Counted from the first letter of the stretch, positions 50,339-63,514 are shown. The stretch is DNA of 64,000 nucleotides from Ptiloglossa arizonensis (GCF_051014685.1 NW_027479027.1:211837-275836), one strand, 5' to 3'. The notes: a model not told the origin generated them from the letters alone. Numbers and translations are program-made.

Positions 50339-50930
50339 TCTGGTTAAGCGATTGGAGCAGCAGAATTGCGAAAAATTTTTGCCTTCTCAACCATTTCTTG
50401 GCTTCAAACCACCATATCTCGCGTACGGATTGACCTAACCCAAAAATTCCTATTGCATCTGAAAGTAGAAACTCGCCCGATTACAACGGTATGTGTATTT
50501 TTTTCCTAGGCCATTCTGGTTAAGCGTTTGGAGCAGCAGAGGTGCGAAAAATGTTTTGCCTTCTCAACCATTTCTTGGATTCAAATTCCCATATCTCGCG
50601 AACGGATTGACCTAACCCAAAAATTCCTATTGCATCTGAATGTAGAAACTCGCCCGCTTACAACGGTATGTGTATTTTTTCCGTAGGCCATTCTGGTTAA
50701 ACGTTTGGAGCAGCAGAATTGCGAAAAATTTTTTGCCTTCTCAACCATTTCTTGGCTTCAAACTCCCATATCTCGCGAACGGATTGACCTAACCCAAAAA
50801 TTCCTGTTGCATCTGAAAGTAGAAACTCGCCCGATTACAGCGGTATGTGTATTTTTTTACTAGGCCATTCTGGTTAAGCGTTTGAAGCAGCAGAATTGCG
50901 AAAAATTTTTGCCTTCTCAACCATTTCTTG
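50339..50930 (+). repeat. 4-monomer tandem duplication, copy 2
   Basis: This is the second copy of the 706-bp segment. It has CTGAATGTAG near 50637, where copy 1 has CTGAAAGTAG. Confidence 0.85.
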
Positions 50931-52807
50931 GCTTCAAACTCCCATATCTCGCGAACGGATTGACAGAACCCAAAAATTCCTGTTGCATCTGAAAGTAGAA
51001 ACTCGCCCGATTACAACGGTATGTGTATTTTTTTCCTAGACCATTCTGGTTAAGCGTTTGGAGCAGCAGAAGTGCGAAAAATGTTTTGCCTTCCCAACCA
51101 TTTCTTGGCTTCAAACTCCCATATCTCGCGAACGGATTGACCTAACCCAAAAATTCCTGTTGCGTCTGAAAGTAGAAACTCGCCCGATTACAACAGTATG
51201 CGTATTTTTTGCCTAGGCCATTCTGGTTAAGCGATTGGAGCAGCAGAAGTGCGAAAAATTTATTGTCTTGTCAACCATTTCTTAGCTTCAAAGTCCCATA
51301 TCTCGCGAACGGATTGACCTAACCCAAAAATTCCTATTGTAACTGAAAGAAGAAACTCGCCCGATTACAACGGTATGCGTATTTTTTCCCTAGGCCATTC
51401 TGGTTAAGCGTTTGAAGCAGCAGAATTGCGAAAAATTTTTGCCTTCTCAACCATTTCTTGGCTTCAAACCACCATATCTCGCGTACGGATTGACCTAACC
51501 CAAAAATTCCTATTGCATCTGAAAGTAGAAACTCGCCCGATTACAACGGTATGTGTATTTTTTCCCTAGACTATTCCGGTTAAGCGTTTGGAGCAGCAGA
51601 AGTGCGAAAAATTTATTGTCTTGTCAACCATTTCTTGGCTTCGAAGTCCCATATCTCGCGAACGGATTGACCAAAACCAAAAATTCCTGCTGCGTCTGAA
51701 AGTAGAGACTCGCCCGATTACAACGGTATGCGTATTTTTTCCCTAGGCCATCTTGGTTAAGCGATTGAAGCAGCAGAATTGCGAAAAATTTATTGTCTTG
51801 TCAACCATTTCTTAGCTTCAAAGTCCCATATCTCGCGAACGGCTTGACCTAACCCAAAAATTCCTATTGTAACTGAAAGTAGAAACTCGCCCGATTACAA
51901 CGGTATGCGTATTTTTTCCCTAGGCCATTCTGGTTAAGCGTTTGAAGCAGCAGAATTGCGATAAATTTTTTGCCTTCTCAACCATTTCTTGGCTTCAAAC
52001 TCCCATATCTCGCGAACGGATTGACCTAACCCAAAAATTCCTGTTGCATCTGAAAGTAGAAACACGCCCGATTACAACGGTATGTGTATTTTCTCCCTAG
52101 GCCACTCTGGTTAAGCGTTAGGGGCAGCAGAATTGCGAAAAACTTTTGCCTTCTCAACCATTTCTTGGCTTCAAACTCCCATATCTCACGAACGAATTGA
52201 CCTAACCCAAAAATTCCTATTGAATCTGAAAGTAGAAACTCGCCCGATTACAACGGTATGTGTATTTTTTTCCTAGGCCATTCTGGTTAAGCGTTTGGAG
52301 CAGCAGAGGTGCGAAAAATGTTTTGCCTTCTCAACCATTTCTTGGCTTCAAATTCCCATATCTCGCGAACGGATCGACCTAACCCAAAAATTCCTATTGC
52401 ATGTAAAAGTAGAAACTCGCCCGATTACAACGGTATGTGTATTTTCTCCCTAGGCCACTCTGTTTAAGCGTTAGGAGCAGCAGAATTGCGAAAAACTTTT
52501 GCCTTCTCAACCATTTCTTGGCTTCAAACTCCCATATCTCGCGAACGAATTGACCTAACCCAAAAATTCCTATTGCATCTGAAAGTAGAAACTCGCCCGA
52601 TTACAACGGTATGTGTATTTTTACCCTAGGCCAGTCTGGTTAAACGTTTGGAGCAGCAGAATTGCGAAAAATTTTTTGCCTTCTCAACCATTTCTTGGCT
52701 TCAAACTCCCATATCTCGCGAACAGATTGACCTAACCCAAAAATTCCTGTTGCATCTGAAAGTAGAAACTCGCCCGATTACAACGGTATGTATATTTTTC
52801 TCCTAGG

Positions 52808-54220
52808 CCGTTCTGGTTAAGCGTTTGGAGCAGCAGAAGTGCGAAAAATGTTTTGCCTTCTCAACCATTTCTTGGCTTCAAACTCCCATATCTCGCGAAC
52901 GGATTGACCTAACCCAAAAATTCCTATTGCATCTAAAAGTAGAAACTCGCCCGATTACAACGGTGTGTGTATTTTTTCCCTAGGCCATTCTGGTTAAGCG
53001 ATTGGAGCAGCAGAATTGCGAAAAATTTTTGCCTTCTCAACCATTTCTTGGCTTCAAACCACCATATCTCGCGTACGGATTGACCTAACCCAAAAATTCC
53101 TATTGCATCTGAAAGTAGAAACTCGCCCGATTACAACGGTATGTGTATTTTTTTCCTAGGCCATTCTGGTTAAGCGTTTGGAGCAGCAGAGGTGCGAAAA
53201 ATGTTTTGCCTTCTCAACCATTTCTTGGCTTCAAATTCCCATATCTCGCGAACGGATTGACCTAACCCAAAAATTCCTATTGCATCTGAAAGTAGAAACT
53301 CGCCCGCTTACAACGGTATGTGTATTTTTTCCGTAGGCCATTCTGGTTAAACGTTTGGAGCAGCAGAATTGCGAAAAATTTTTTGCCTTCTCAACCATTT
53401 CTTGGCTTCAAACTCCCATATCTCGCGAACGGATTGACCTAACCCAAAAATTCCTGTTACGTCTGAAAGTAGAAACTCGCCCGATTACAACGGTATGTGT
53501 ATTTTTTCCCTAGGCCATTCTGGTTAAGCGTTTGGAGCAGCAGAGTTGCGAAAAATGTTTTGCCTTCTCAACCATTTCTTGGCTTCAAATTCCCATATCT
53601 CGCGAACGGATTGACCTAACCCAAAAATTCCTATTGCATGTAAAAGTAGAAACTCGCCCAATTACAACGGTATGTGTATTTTCTCCCTAGGCCACTCTGG
53701 TTAAGCGTTAGGAGCAGCAGAATTGCGAAAAACTTTTGCCTTCTCAACCATTTCTTGGCTTCAAACTCCCATATCTCGCGAACGAATTGACCTAACCCAA
53801 AAATTCCTATTGCATCTGAAAGTAGAGACTCGCCCGATTACAACGGTATGTGTATTTTCTCCCTAGGCCACTCTGGTTAAGCGTTAGGAGCAGCAGAATT
53901 GCGAAAAACTTTTGCCTTCTCAACCATTTCTTGGCTTCAAACTCCCATATCTCGCGAACGAATTGACCTAACCCAAAAATTCCTATTGCATCTGAAAGTA
54001 GAAACTCGCCCGATTACAACGGTATGTGTATTTTTACCCTAGGCCAGTCTGGTTAAACGTTTGGAGCAGCAGAATTGCGAAAAATTTTTTGCCTTCTCAA
54101 CCATTTCTTGGCTTCAAACTCCCATATCTCGCGAACGGATTGACCTAACCCAAAAATTCCTTTTGCATCTGAAAGTAGAAACTCGCCCGATTACAACGGT
54201 ATGTGTATTTTTCTCCTAGG
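52808..54220 (+). repeat. HOR C unit 3, reduced to 8 monomers (1413 bp)
   Basis: After the first monomer, GGTGTGTG / TAGGCC near 52962 leads directly to the GATTGGAGC monomer, skipping the CGGAATGTTT, TAGCCC and GACAGAACCC members present in units 1 and 2. Near 53460 it passes to the TGCATGTAAAAG and subfamily D part. Subfamily D occurs as two consecutive monomers (53683 and the next), a doubling also seen at 56.5 and 58.3 kb but not in units 1 and 2. Confidence 0.8.
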
Positions 54221-57048
54221 CCGTTCTGGTTAAGCGTTTGGAGCAGCAGAAGTGCGAAAAATGTTTTGCCTTCTCAACCATTTCTTGGCTTCAAACTCCC
54301 ATATCTCGCGAACGGATTGACCTAACCCAAAAATTCCTATTGCATCTAAAAGTAGAAACTCGCCCGATTACAACGGAATGTTTATTTTTTCCCTAGGCCA
54401 TTCTGGTTAAACGTTTGGAGCAGCAGAATTGCGAAAAATTTTTTGCCTTCTCAACCATTTCTTGGCTTCAAACCACCATATCTCGCGAACGGATTGACCT
54501 AACCCAAAAATTCCTTTTGCATCTGAATGTAGAAACTCGCCCGATTACAACGGTGTGTGTATTTTTTCCCTAGCCCATTCTGGTTAAGCGTTTGGAGCAG
54601 CAGAATTGCGAAAAATTTTTTGCCTTCTCAACCATTTCTTGGCTTCAAACTCCCATATCTCGCGAACGGATTGACCTAACCCAAAAATTCCTATTGCATC
54701 TGAAAGTAGAAACTCGCCCGCTTACAACGGTATGTGTATTTTTTCCGTAGGCCATTCTGGTTAAACGTTTGGAGCAGCAGAATTGCGAAAAATTTTTTGC
54801 CTTCTCAACCATTTCTTGGCTTCAAACTCCCATATCTCGCGAACGGATTGACCTAACCCAAAAATTCCTGTTGCATCTGAAAGTAGAAACTCGCCCGATT
54901 ACAGCGGTATGTGTATTTTTTTACTAGGCCACTCTGGTTAAGCGTTTGAAGCAGCAGAATTGCGAAAAATTTTTGCCTTCTCAACCATTTCTTGGCTTCA
55001 AACTCCCATATCTCGCGAACGGATTGACAAAACCCAAAAATTCCTGTTGCATCTGAAAGTAGAAACTCGCCCGATTACAACGGTATGTGTATTTTTTTCC
55101 TAGACCATTCTGGTTAAGCGTTTGGAGCAGCAGAAGTGCGAAAAATGTTTTGCCTTCTCAACCATTTCTTGGCTTCAAACTCCCATATCTCGCGAACGGA
55201 TTGACCTACCCCAAAAATTCCTGTTGCGTCTGAAAGTAGAAACTCGCCCGATTACAACGGTATGCGTATTTTTTCCCTAGGCCATTCTGGTTAAGCGATT
55301 GGAGCAGCAGAAGTGCGAAAAATTTATTGTCTTGTCAACCATTTCTTAGCTTCAAAGTCCCATATCTCGCGAACGGATTGACCTAACCCAAAAATTCCTA
55401 TTGTAACTGAAAGAAGAAACTCGCCCGATTACAACGGTATGCGTATTTTTTCCCTAGGCCATTCTGGTTAAGCGTTTGAAGCAGCAGAATTGCGAAAAAT
55501 TTTTGCCTTCTCAACCATTTCTTGGCTTCAAACCACCATATCTCGCGTACGGATTGACCTAACCCAAAAATTCCTATTGCATCTGAAAGTAGAAACTCGC
55601 CCGATTACAACGGTATGTGTATTTTTTCCCTAGGCCATTCTGGTTAAGCGATTGGAGCAGCAGAAGTGCGAAAAATTTATTTTCTTGTCAACCATTTCTT
55701 AGCTTCAAAGTCCCATATCTCGCGAACGGATTGACCTAACCCAAAAATTCCTATTGCATCTGAAAGTAGAAACTCGCCCGATTACAACGGTATGTGTATT
55801 TTTTCCCTAGACTATTCCGGTTAAGCGTTTGGAGCAGCAGAAGTGCGAAAAATTTATTGTCTTGTCAACCATTTCTTGGCTTCGAAGTCCCATATCTCGC
55901 GAACGGATTGACCAAAACCAAAAATTCCTGCTGCGTCTGAAAGTAGAGACTCGCCCGATTACAACGGTATGCGTATTTTTTCCCTAGGCCATCCTGGTTA
56001 AGCGATTGAAGCAGCAGAATTGCGAAAAATTTATTGTCTTGTCAACCATTTCTTAGCTTCAAAGTCCCATATCTCGCGAACGGCTTGACCTAACCCAAAA
56101 ATTCCTATTGTAACTGAAAGTAGAAACTCGCCCGATTACAACGGTATGCGTATTTTTTCCCTAGGCCATTCTGGTTAAGCGTTTGAAGCAGCAGAATTGC
56201 GATAAATTTTTTGCCTTCTCAACCATTTCTTGGCTTCAAACTCCCATATCTCACGAACGAATTGACCTAACCCAAAAATTCCTATTGCATCTGAAAGTAG
56301 AAACTCGCCCGATTACAACGGTATGTGTATTTTTTTCCTAGGCCATTCTGGTTAAGCGTTTGGAGCAGCAGAGGTGCGAAAAATGTTTTGCCTTCTCAAC
56401 CATTTCTTGGCTTCAAATTCCCATATCTCGCGAACGGATTGACCTAACCCAAAAATTCCTATTGCATGTAAAAGTAGAAACTCGCCCGATTACAACGGTA
56501 TGTGTATTTTCTCCCTAGGCCACTCTGGTTAAGCGTTAGGAGCAGCAGAATTGCGAAAAACTTTTGCCTTCTCAACCATTTCTTGGCTTCAAACTCCCAT
56601 ATCTCGCGAACGAATTGACCTAACCCAAAAATTCCTATTGCATCTGAAAGTAGAAACTCGCCCGATTACAACGGTATGTGTATTTTCTCCCTAGGCCACT
56701 CTGGTTAAGCGTTAGGAGCAGCAGAATTGCGAAAAACTTTTGCCTTCTCAACCATTTCTTGGCTTCAAACTCCCATATCTCGCGAACGAATTGACCTAAC
56801 CCAAAAATTCCTATTGCATCTGAAAGTAGAAACTCGCCCGATTACAACGGTATGTGTATTTTTACCCTAGGCCAGTCTGGTTAAACGTTTGGAGCAGCAG
56901 AATTGCGAAAAATTTTTTGCCTTCTCAACCATTTCTTGGCTTCAAACTCCCATATCTCGCGAACGGATTGACCTAACCCAAAAATTCCTGTTGCATCTGA
57001 AAGTAGAAACTCGCCCGATTACAACGGTATGTGTATTTTTCTCCTAGG
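54221..57048 (+). repeat. HOR C unit 4, 16 monomers (2828 bp)
   Basis: This unit contains CGGAATGTTT, CTGAATGTAG (54523), CGCCCGCTTAC, TTTTTTTACTAGG, TATTCCGG (55813), CGGCTTGACC (56081), TGCATGTAAAAG (56463) and the doubled subfamily D monomers (56511 and the next). The last 0.85 kb is the start of the 10-monomer duplication listed next. Confidence 0.82.
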
Positions 57049-57977
57049 CCGTTCTGGTTAAGCGTTTGGAGCAGCAGAAGTGCGAAAAATGTTTTGCCTT
57101 CTCAACCATTTCTTGGCTTCAAACTCCCATATCTCGCGAACGGATTGACCTAACCCAAAAATTCCTATTGCATCTAAAAGTAGAAACTCGCCCGATTACA
57201 ACGGTGTGTGTATTTTTTCCCTAGCCCATTCTGGTTAAGCGTTTGGAGCAGCAGAATTGCGAAAAATTTTTTGCCTTCTCAACCATTTCTTGGCTTCAAA
57301 CTCCCATATCTCGCGAACGGATTGACCGAACCCAAAAATTCCTATTGCATCTGAAAGTAGAAACTCGCCCGATTACAGCGGTACGTGTATTTTTTCCCCA
57401 CTCCATTCTGGTTAAGCGTTTGGAGCAGCAGAATTGCGAAAAATTTGTTGCCTTCTCAACCATTTCTTGGCTTCAAACTCCCATATCTCGCGAACGGATT
57501 GACCTAACCCAAAAATTCCTATTGCATCTGAAAGTAGAAACTCGCCCGATTACAAAGGTGTGTGTATTTTTTCCCTAGCCCATTCTGGTTAAGCGTTTGG
57601 AGCAGCAGAATTGCGAAAAATTTGTTGCCTTCTCAACCATTTCTTAGCTTCAAAGTCCCATATCTCGCGAACGGATTGACCAAACCCAAAAATTCCTGCT
57701 GCGTCTGAAAGTAGAAACTCGCCCGATTACAACGGTATATGTATTTTTTCCCTAGTCCATTCTGGTTAAGCGTTTGGAGCAGCAGAATTGCGAAAAATTT
57801 TTTGCCTTCTCAACCATTTCTTGGCTTCAAATTCCCATATCTCGCGAACGGATTGACCTAACCCAAAAATTCCTATTGCATCTGAAAGTAGAAACTCGCC
57901 CGCTTACAACGGTATATGTATTTTTTCCGTAGGCCATTCTGGTTAAACGTTTGGAGCAGCAGAATTGCGAAAAATTT
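56210..57977 (+). repeat. 10-monomer tandem duplication (1768 bp), copy 1
   Basis: This copy starts near CTCACGAACGAATTG at 56249 and is followed by a second copy at +1768 bp. It contains the doubled subfamily D monomers, TTTTTACCCTAGG / CCAGTC, CCGTTCTGG, and three monomers with TAGCCC, CCCCACTCC and ATTACAAAGGTG. Confidence 0.87.
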
Positions 57978-59558
57978 TTTGCCTTCTCAACCATTTCTTG
58001 GCTTCAAACTCCCATATCTCACGAACGAATTGACCTAACCCAAAAATTCCTATTGCATCTGAAAGTAGAAACTCGCCCGATTACAACGGTATGTGTATTT
58101 TTTTCCTAGGCCATTCTGGTTAAGCGTTTGGAGCAGCAGAGGTGCGAAAAATGTTTTGCCTTCTCAACCATTTCTTGGCTTCAAATTCCAATATCTCGCG
58201 AACGGATTGACCTAACCCAAAAATTCCTATTGCATGTAAAAGTAGAAACTCGCCCGATTACAACGGTATGTGTATTTTCTCCCTAGGCCACTCTGGTTAA
58301 GCGTTAGGAGCAGCAGAATTGCGAAAAACTTTTGCCTTCTCAACCATTTCTTGGCTTCAAACTCCCATATCTCGCGAACGAATTGACCTAACCCAAAAAT
58401 TCCTATTGCATCTGAAAGTAGAAACTCTCCCGATTACAACGGTATGTGTATTTTCTCCCTAGGCCACTCTGGTTAAGCGTTAGGAGCAGCAGAATTGCGA
58501 AAAACTTTTGCCTTCTCAACCATTTCTTGGCTTCAAACTCCCATATCTCGCGAACGAATTGACCTAACCCAAAAATTCCTATTGCATCTGAAAGTAGAAA
58601 CTCGCCCGATTACAACGGTATGTGTATTTTTACCCTAGGCCAGTCTGGTTAAACGTTTGGAGCAGCAGAATTGCGAAAAATTTTTTGCCTTCTCAACCAT
58701 TTCTTGGCTTCAAACTCCCATATCTCGCGAACGGATTGACCTAACCCAAAAATTCCTGTTGCATCTGAAAGTAGAAACTCGCCCGATTACAACGGTATGT
58801 GTATTTTTCTCCTAGGCCGTTCTTGTTAAGCGTTTGGAGCAGCAGAAGTGCGAAAAATGTTTTGCCTTCTCAACCATTTCTTGGCTTCAAACTCCCATAT
58901 CTCGCGAACGGATTGACCTAACCCAAAAATTCCTATTGCATCTAAAAGTAGAAACTCGCCCGATTACAACGGTGTGTGTATTTTTTCCCTAGCCCATTCT
59001 GGTTAAGCGTTTGGAGCAGCAGAATTGCGAAAAATTTTTTGCCTTCTCAACCATTTCTTGGCTTCAAACTCCCATATCTCGCGAACGGAATGACCGAACC
59101 CAAAAATTCCTATTGCATCTGAAAGTAGAAACTCGCCCGATTACAGCGGTACGTGTATTTTTTCCCCACTCCATTCTGGTTAAGCGTTTGGAGCAGCAGA
59201 ATTGCGAAAAATTTGTTGCCTTCTCAACCATTTCTTGGCTTCAAACTCCCATATCTCGCGAACGGATTGACCTAACCCAAAAATTCCTGTTGCATCTGAA
59301 AGTAGAAACTCGCCCGATTACAAAGGTGTGTGTATTTTTTCCCTAGCCCATTCTGGTTAAGCGTTTGGAGCAGCAGAATTGCGAAAAATTTGTTGCCTTC
59401 TCAACCATTTCTTAGCTTCAAAGTCCCATATCTCGCGAACGGATTGACCAAACCCAAAAATTCCTGCTGCGTCTGAAAGTAGAAACTCGCCCGATTACAA
59501 CGGTATATGTATTTTTTCCCTAGTCCATTCTGGTTAAGCGTTTGGAGCAGCAGAATTG
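57978..59558 (+). repeat. 10-monomer tandem duplication, copy 2
   Basis: This is the partner at +1768 bp. Visible differences are CAAATTCCAATATC near 58186, AACTCTCCCG near 58427, CCGTTCTTG at 58817, CGGAATGACC near 59087 and a GTTGC for ATTGC near 59288. The match ends just after 59542. Confidence 0.86.
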
Positions 59559-62100
59559 CGAAAAATTTTTTGCCTTCTCAACCATTTCTTGGCTTCAAAC
59601 TCCCATATCTCGCGAACGGATTGACCTAACCCAAAAATTCCTGTTGCGTCTGAAAGTAGAAACTCGCCCGATTACAGCGGTACGTGTATTTTTTCCCCAC
59701 TCCATTCTGGTTAAGCGTTTGGAGCAGCAGAATTGCGAAAAATTTATTGTCTTGTCAACCATTTCTTAGCTTCAAAGTCCCATATCTCGCGAACGGATTG
59801 ACCTAACCCAAAAATTCCTATTGCATCTGAAAGTAGAAACTCGCCCGATTACAACGGTATGTGTATTTTTTCACTAGGCCATTCTGCTGAAGCGTTTGGA
59901 GCAGCAGAATTGCGAAAAATTTTTTGCCTTCTCAACCATTTCTTGGCTTCAAACTCCCATATCTCGCGAACGGATTGACCTAACCCAAAAATTCCTATTG
60001 CATCTAAAAGTAGAAACTCGCCCGATTACAACGGAATGTGTATTTTTTCCCTAGGCCATTCTGGTTAAACGTTTGGAGCAGCAGAATTGCGAAAAATTTT
60101 TTGCCTTCTCAACCATTTCTTGGCTTCAAACCACCATATCTCGCGAACGGATTGACCTAACCCAAAAATTCCTTTTGCATCTGAAAGTAGAAACTCGCCC
60201 GATTACAACGGTGTGTGTATTTTTTCCCTAGCCCATTCTGGTTAAGCGTTTGGAGCAGCAGAAGTGCGAAAAATGTTTTGCCTTCTCAACCATTTCTTGG
60301 CTTCAAACTCCCATATGTCGCGAACGGATTGACCTAACCCAAAAATTCCTATTGTAACTGAAAGTAGAAACTCGCCCGATTACAACGGTATGCGTATTTT
60401 TTCCCTAGGCCATTCTGGTTAAGCGATTGGAGCAGCAGAAATGCGAAAAATTTATTGTCTTGTCAACCATTTCTTAGCTTCAAAGTCCCATATCTCGCGA
60501 ACGGATTGACCTAACCCAAAAATTCCTATTGTAACTGAAAGAAGAAACTCGCCCGATTACAACGGTATGCGTATTTTTTCCCTAGGCCATTCCGGTTAAG
60601 CGTTTGAAGCAGCAGAATTGCGAAAAATTTTTGCCTTCTCAACCATTTCTTGGCTTCAAACCACCATATCTCGCGTACGGATTGACCTAACCCAAAAATT
60701 CCTATTGCATCTGAAAGTAGAAACTCGCCCGATTACAACGGTATGTGTATTTTTTCCCTAGGCCATTCTGCTGAAGCGTTTGGAGCAGCAGAATTGCGAA
60801 AAATTTTTTGCCTTCTCAACCATTTCTTGGCTTCAAACTCCCATATCTCGCGAACGGATTGACCTAACCCAAAAATTCCTATTGCATCTGAAAGTAGAAA
60901 CTCGCCCGATTACAAAGGTATGTGTATTTTTTCCCTAGGCCATTCTGGTTAAGCGTTTGGAGCAGCAGAAGTGCGAAAAATTTATTGTCTTGTCAACCAT
61001 TTCTTAGCTTCGAAGTCCCATATCTCGCGCACGGATTGACCAAAACCAAAAATTCCTGCTGCGTCTGAAAGTAGAGACTCGCCCGATTACAACGGTATGC
61101 GTATTTTTTCCCTAGGCCATCCTGGTTAAGCGATCGAAGCAGCAGAATTGCGAAAAATTTATTGTCTTGTCAACCATTTCTTAGCTTCAAAGTCCCATAT
61201 CTCGCGAACGGCTTGACCTAACCCAAAAATTCCTATTGTAACTGAAAGTAGAAACTCGCCCGATTACAACGGAATGTGTATTTTTTCCCTAGGCCATTCT
61301 GGTTAAACGTTTGGAGCAGCAGAATTGCGAAAAATTTTTTGCCTTCTCAACCATTTCTTGGCTTCAAACCACCATATCTCGCGAACGGATTGACCTAACC
61401 CAAAAATTCCTTTTGCATCTGAAAGTAGAAACTCGCCCGATTACAACGGTGTGTGTATTTTTTCCCTAGCCCATTCTGGTTAAGCGTTTGGAGCAGCAGA
61501 ATTGCGAAAAATTTTTTGCCTTCTCAACCATTTCTTGGCTTCAAACTCCCATATCTCGTGAACGGATTGACAGAACCCAAAAATTCCTGTTGCATCTGAA
61601 AGTAGAAACTCGCCCGATTACAACGGTATGTGTATTTTTTTTCTAGACCATTCTGGTTAAGCGTTTGGAGCAGCAGAAGTGCGAAAAATTTATTGTCTTG
61701 TCAACCATTTCTTAGCTTCAAAGTCCCATATCTCGCGAACGGATTGACCTAACCCAAAAATTCCTATTGTAACTGAAAGAAGAAACTCGCCCGATTACAA
61801 CGGAATGCGTATTTTTTCCCTAGGCCATTCTGGTTAAGCGTTTGAAGCAGCAGAATTGCGAAAAATTTTTGCCTTCTCAACCATTTCTTGGCTTCAAACC
61901 ACCATATCTCGCGTACGGATTGACCTAACCCAAAAATTCCTATTGCATCTGAAAGTAGAAACTCGCCCGATTACAATGGTATGTGTGTTTTTTCCCTAGG
62001 CCATTCTGGTTAAGCGATTGGAGCAGCAGAAGTGCGAAAAATTTATTGTCTTGTCAACCATTTCTTAGCTTCAAAGTCCCATATCTCGCGAACGGCTTGA
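59559..62100 (+). repeat. Mosaic monomers with CTGCTGAAGCG variant
   Basis: There are about 14 satellite monomers. CTGCTGAAGCG (59885, 60768) is a private replacement of CTGCTTAAGCG that recurs only from here to the right edge. The GTAGAGACTCG and CGGCTTGACC (61209, 62093) cassette members are present again. A T8 tract with TTTCTAGACC lies near 61637. No gene is present. Confidence 0.8.
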
Positions 62101-62807
62101 CCTAACCCAAAAATTCCTATTGTAACTGAAAGTAGAAACTCGCCCGATTACAACGGTATGCGTATTTTTTCCCTAGGCCATTCTGGTTAAGCGATTGGAG
62201 CAGCAGACGTGCGAAAAATTTAATGTCTTGTCAACCATTTCTTAGCTTCAAAGTCCCATATCTCGCGAACGGATTGACCTAAACCAAAAATTCCTATTGT
62301 AACTGAAAGAAGAAACTCGCCCGATTACAACGGTATGCGTATTTTTTCCCTAGGCCATTCTGGTTAAGCGTTTGAAGCAGCAGAATTGCGAAAAATTTTT
62401 GCCTTCTCAACCATTTCTTGGCTTCAAACCACCATATCTCGCGTACGGATTGACCTAACCCAAAAATTCCTATTGCATCTGAAAGTAGAAACTCGCCCGA
62501 TTACAACGGTATGTGTATTTTTTCCCTAGGCCATTCTGGTTAAGCGATTGGAGCAGCAGAAGTGCGAAAAATTCATTGTCTTGTCAACCATTTCTTAGCT
62601 TCAAAGTCCCATATCTCGCGAACGGATTGACCTAACCCAAAAATTCCTATTGCATCTGAAAGTAGAAACTCGCCCGATTACAACGGTATGTGTATTTTTT
62701 CCCTAGGCCATTCTGCTGAAGCGTTTGGAGCAGCAGAATTGCGAAAAATTTTTTACCTTCTCAACCATTTCTTGGCTTCAAACTTCCATATCTCGCGAAC
62801 GGATTGA
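62101..62807 (+). repeat. 4-monomer tandem duplication (707 bp), copy 1
   Basis: TTTAATGTCTTG (about 62219), ATTCATTGTC (62571), CTGCTGAAGCG (62713) and TTTTTTACCTTC each recur exactly 707 bp later (4 x 177 - 1). Confidence 0.9.
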
Positions 62808-63514
62808 CCTAACCCAAAAATTCCTATTGTAACTGAAAGTAGAAACTCGCCCGATTACAACGGTATGCGTATTTTTTCCCTAGGCCATTCTGGTTAAGCG
62901 ATTGGAGCAGCAGAAGTGCGAAAAATTTAATGTCTTGTCAACCATTTCTTAGCTTCAAAGTCCCATATCTCGCGAACGGATTGACATAAACCAAAAATTC
63001 CTATTGTAACTGAAAGAAGAAACTCGCCCGATTACAACGGTATGCGTATTTTTTCCCTAGGCCATTCTGGTTAAGCGTTTGAAGCAGCAGAATTGCGAAA
63101 AATTTTTGCCTTCTCAACCATTTCTTGGCTTCAAACCACCATATCTCGCGTACGGATTGACCTAACCCAAAAATTCCTATTGCATCTGAAAGTAGAAACT
63201 CGCCCGATTACAACGGTATGTGTATTTTTTCCCTAGGCCATTCTGGTTAAGCGATTGGAGCAGCAGAAGTGCGAAAAATTCATTGTCTTGTCAACCATTT
63301 CTTAGCTTCAAAGTCCCATATCTCGCGAACGGATTGACCTAACCCAAAAATTCCTATTGCATCTGAAAGTAGAAACTCGCCCGATTACAACGGTATGTGT
63401 ATTTTTTCCCTAGGCCATTCTGCTGAAGCGTTTGGAGCAGCAGAATTGCGAAAAATTTTTTACCTTCTCAACCATTTCTTGGCTTCAAACTTCCATATCT
63501 CGCGAACGGATTGA
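62808..63514 (+). repeat. 4-monomer tandem duplication (707 bp), copy 2
   Basis: This is the adjacent second copy. The few differences include GCAGAAGTGCG against GCAGACGTGCG and GACATAAACC against GACCTAAACC. The repeat ends near 63515, where GAACTAACCC and TTGCATCTG replace GACCTAACCC and TTGTAACTG. Confidence 0.9.

Larger units (their letters stand above)
48931..52807 (+). repeat. HOR C unit 2, 22 monomers (about 3887 bp)
   Basis: This is unit 1 plus a 4-monomer internal duplication and one more subfamily D monomer, minus one monomer. It illustrates how the HOR changes length by whole-monomer steps. Confidence 0.83.
45750..59560 (+). repeat. Higher-order repeat C: long, length-variable unit
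   Basis: The CCGTTCTGG marker occurs at 48921, 52808, 54221, 57049 and 58817 (CCGTTCTTG in the last), with spacings of 22, 8, 16 and 10 monomers. The matching point before the first marker is near 45739, giving an 18-monomer first unit (3182 bp). TATTCCGG at 47861, 51572 and 55813 and CGGCTTGACC at 48129, 51840 and 56081 give the same 3711- and 4241-bp offsets. TGCATGTAAAAG occurs at 48511, 52398, 53635, 56463 and 58231. The unit mixes HOR B-like members, subfamily D members, and the TTTTTACCCTAGG / CCAGTC monomer. Confidence 0.85.

Noticed and set aside
50917..51114. Minus-strand open frame of 65 codons
   Set aside because: It lies wholly within satellite monomers and depends on local variants (for example TTCCCAACC near 51092). 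It has no domain and no support.
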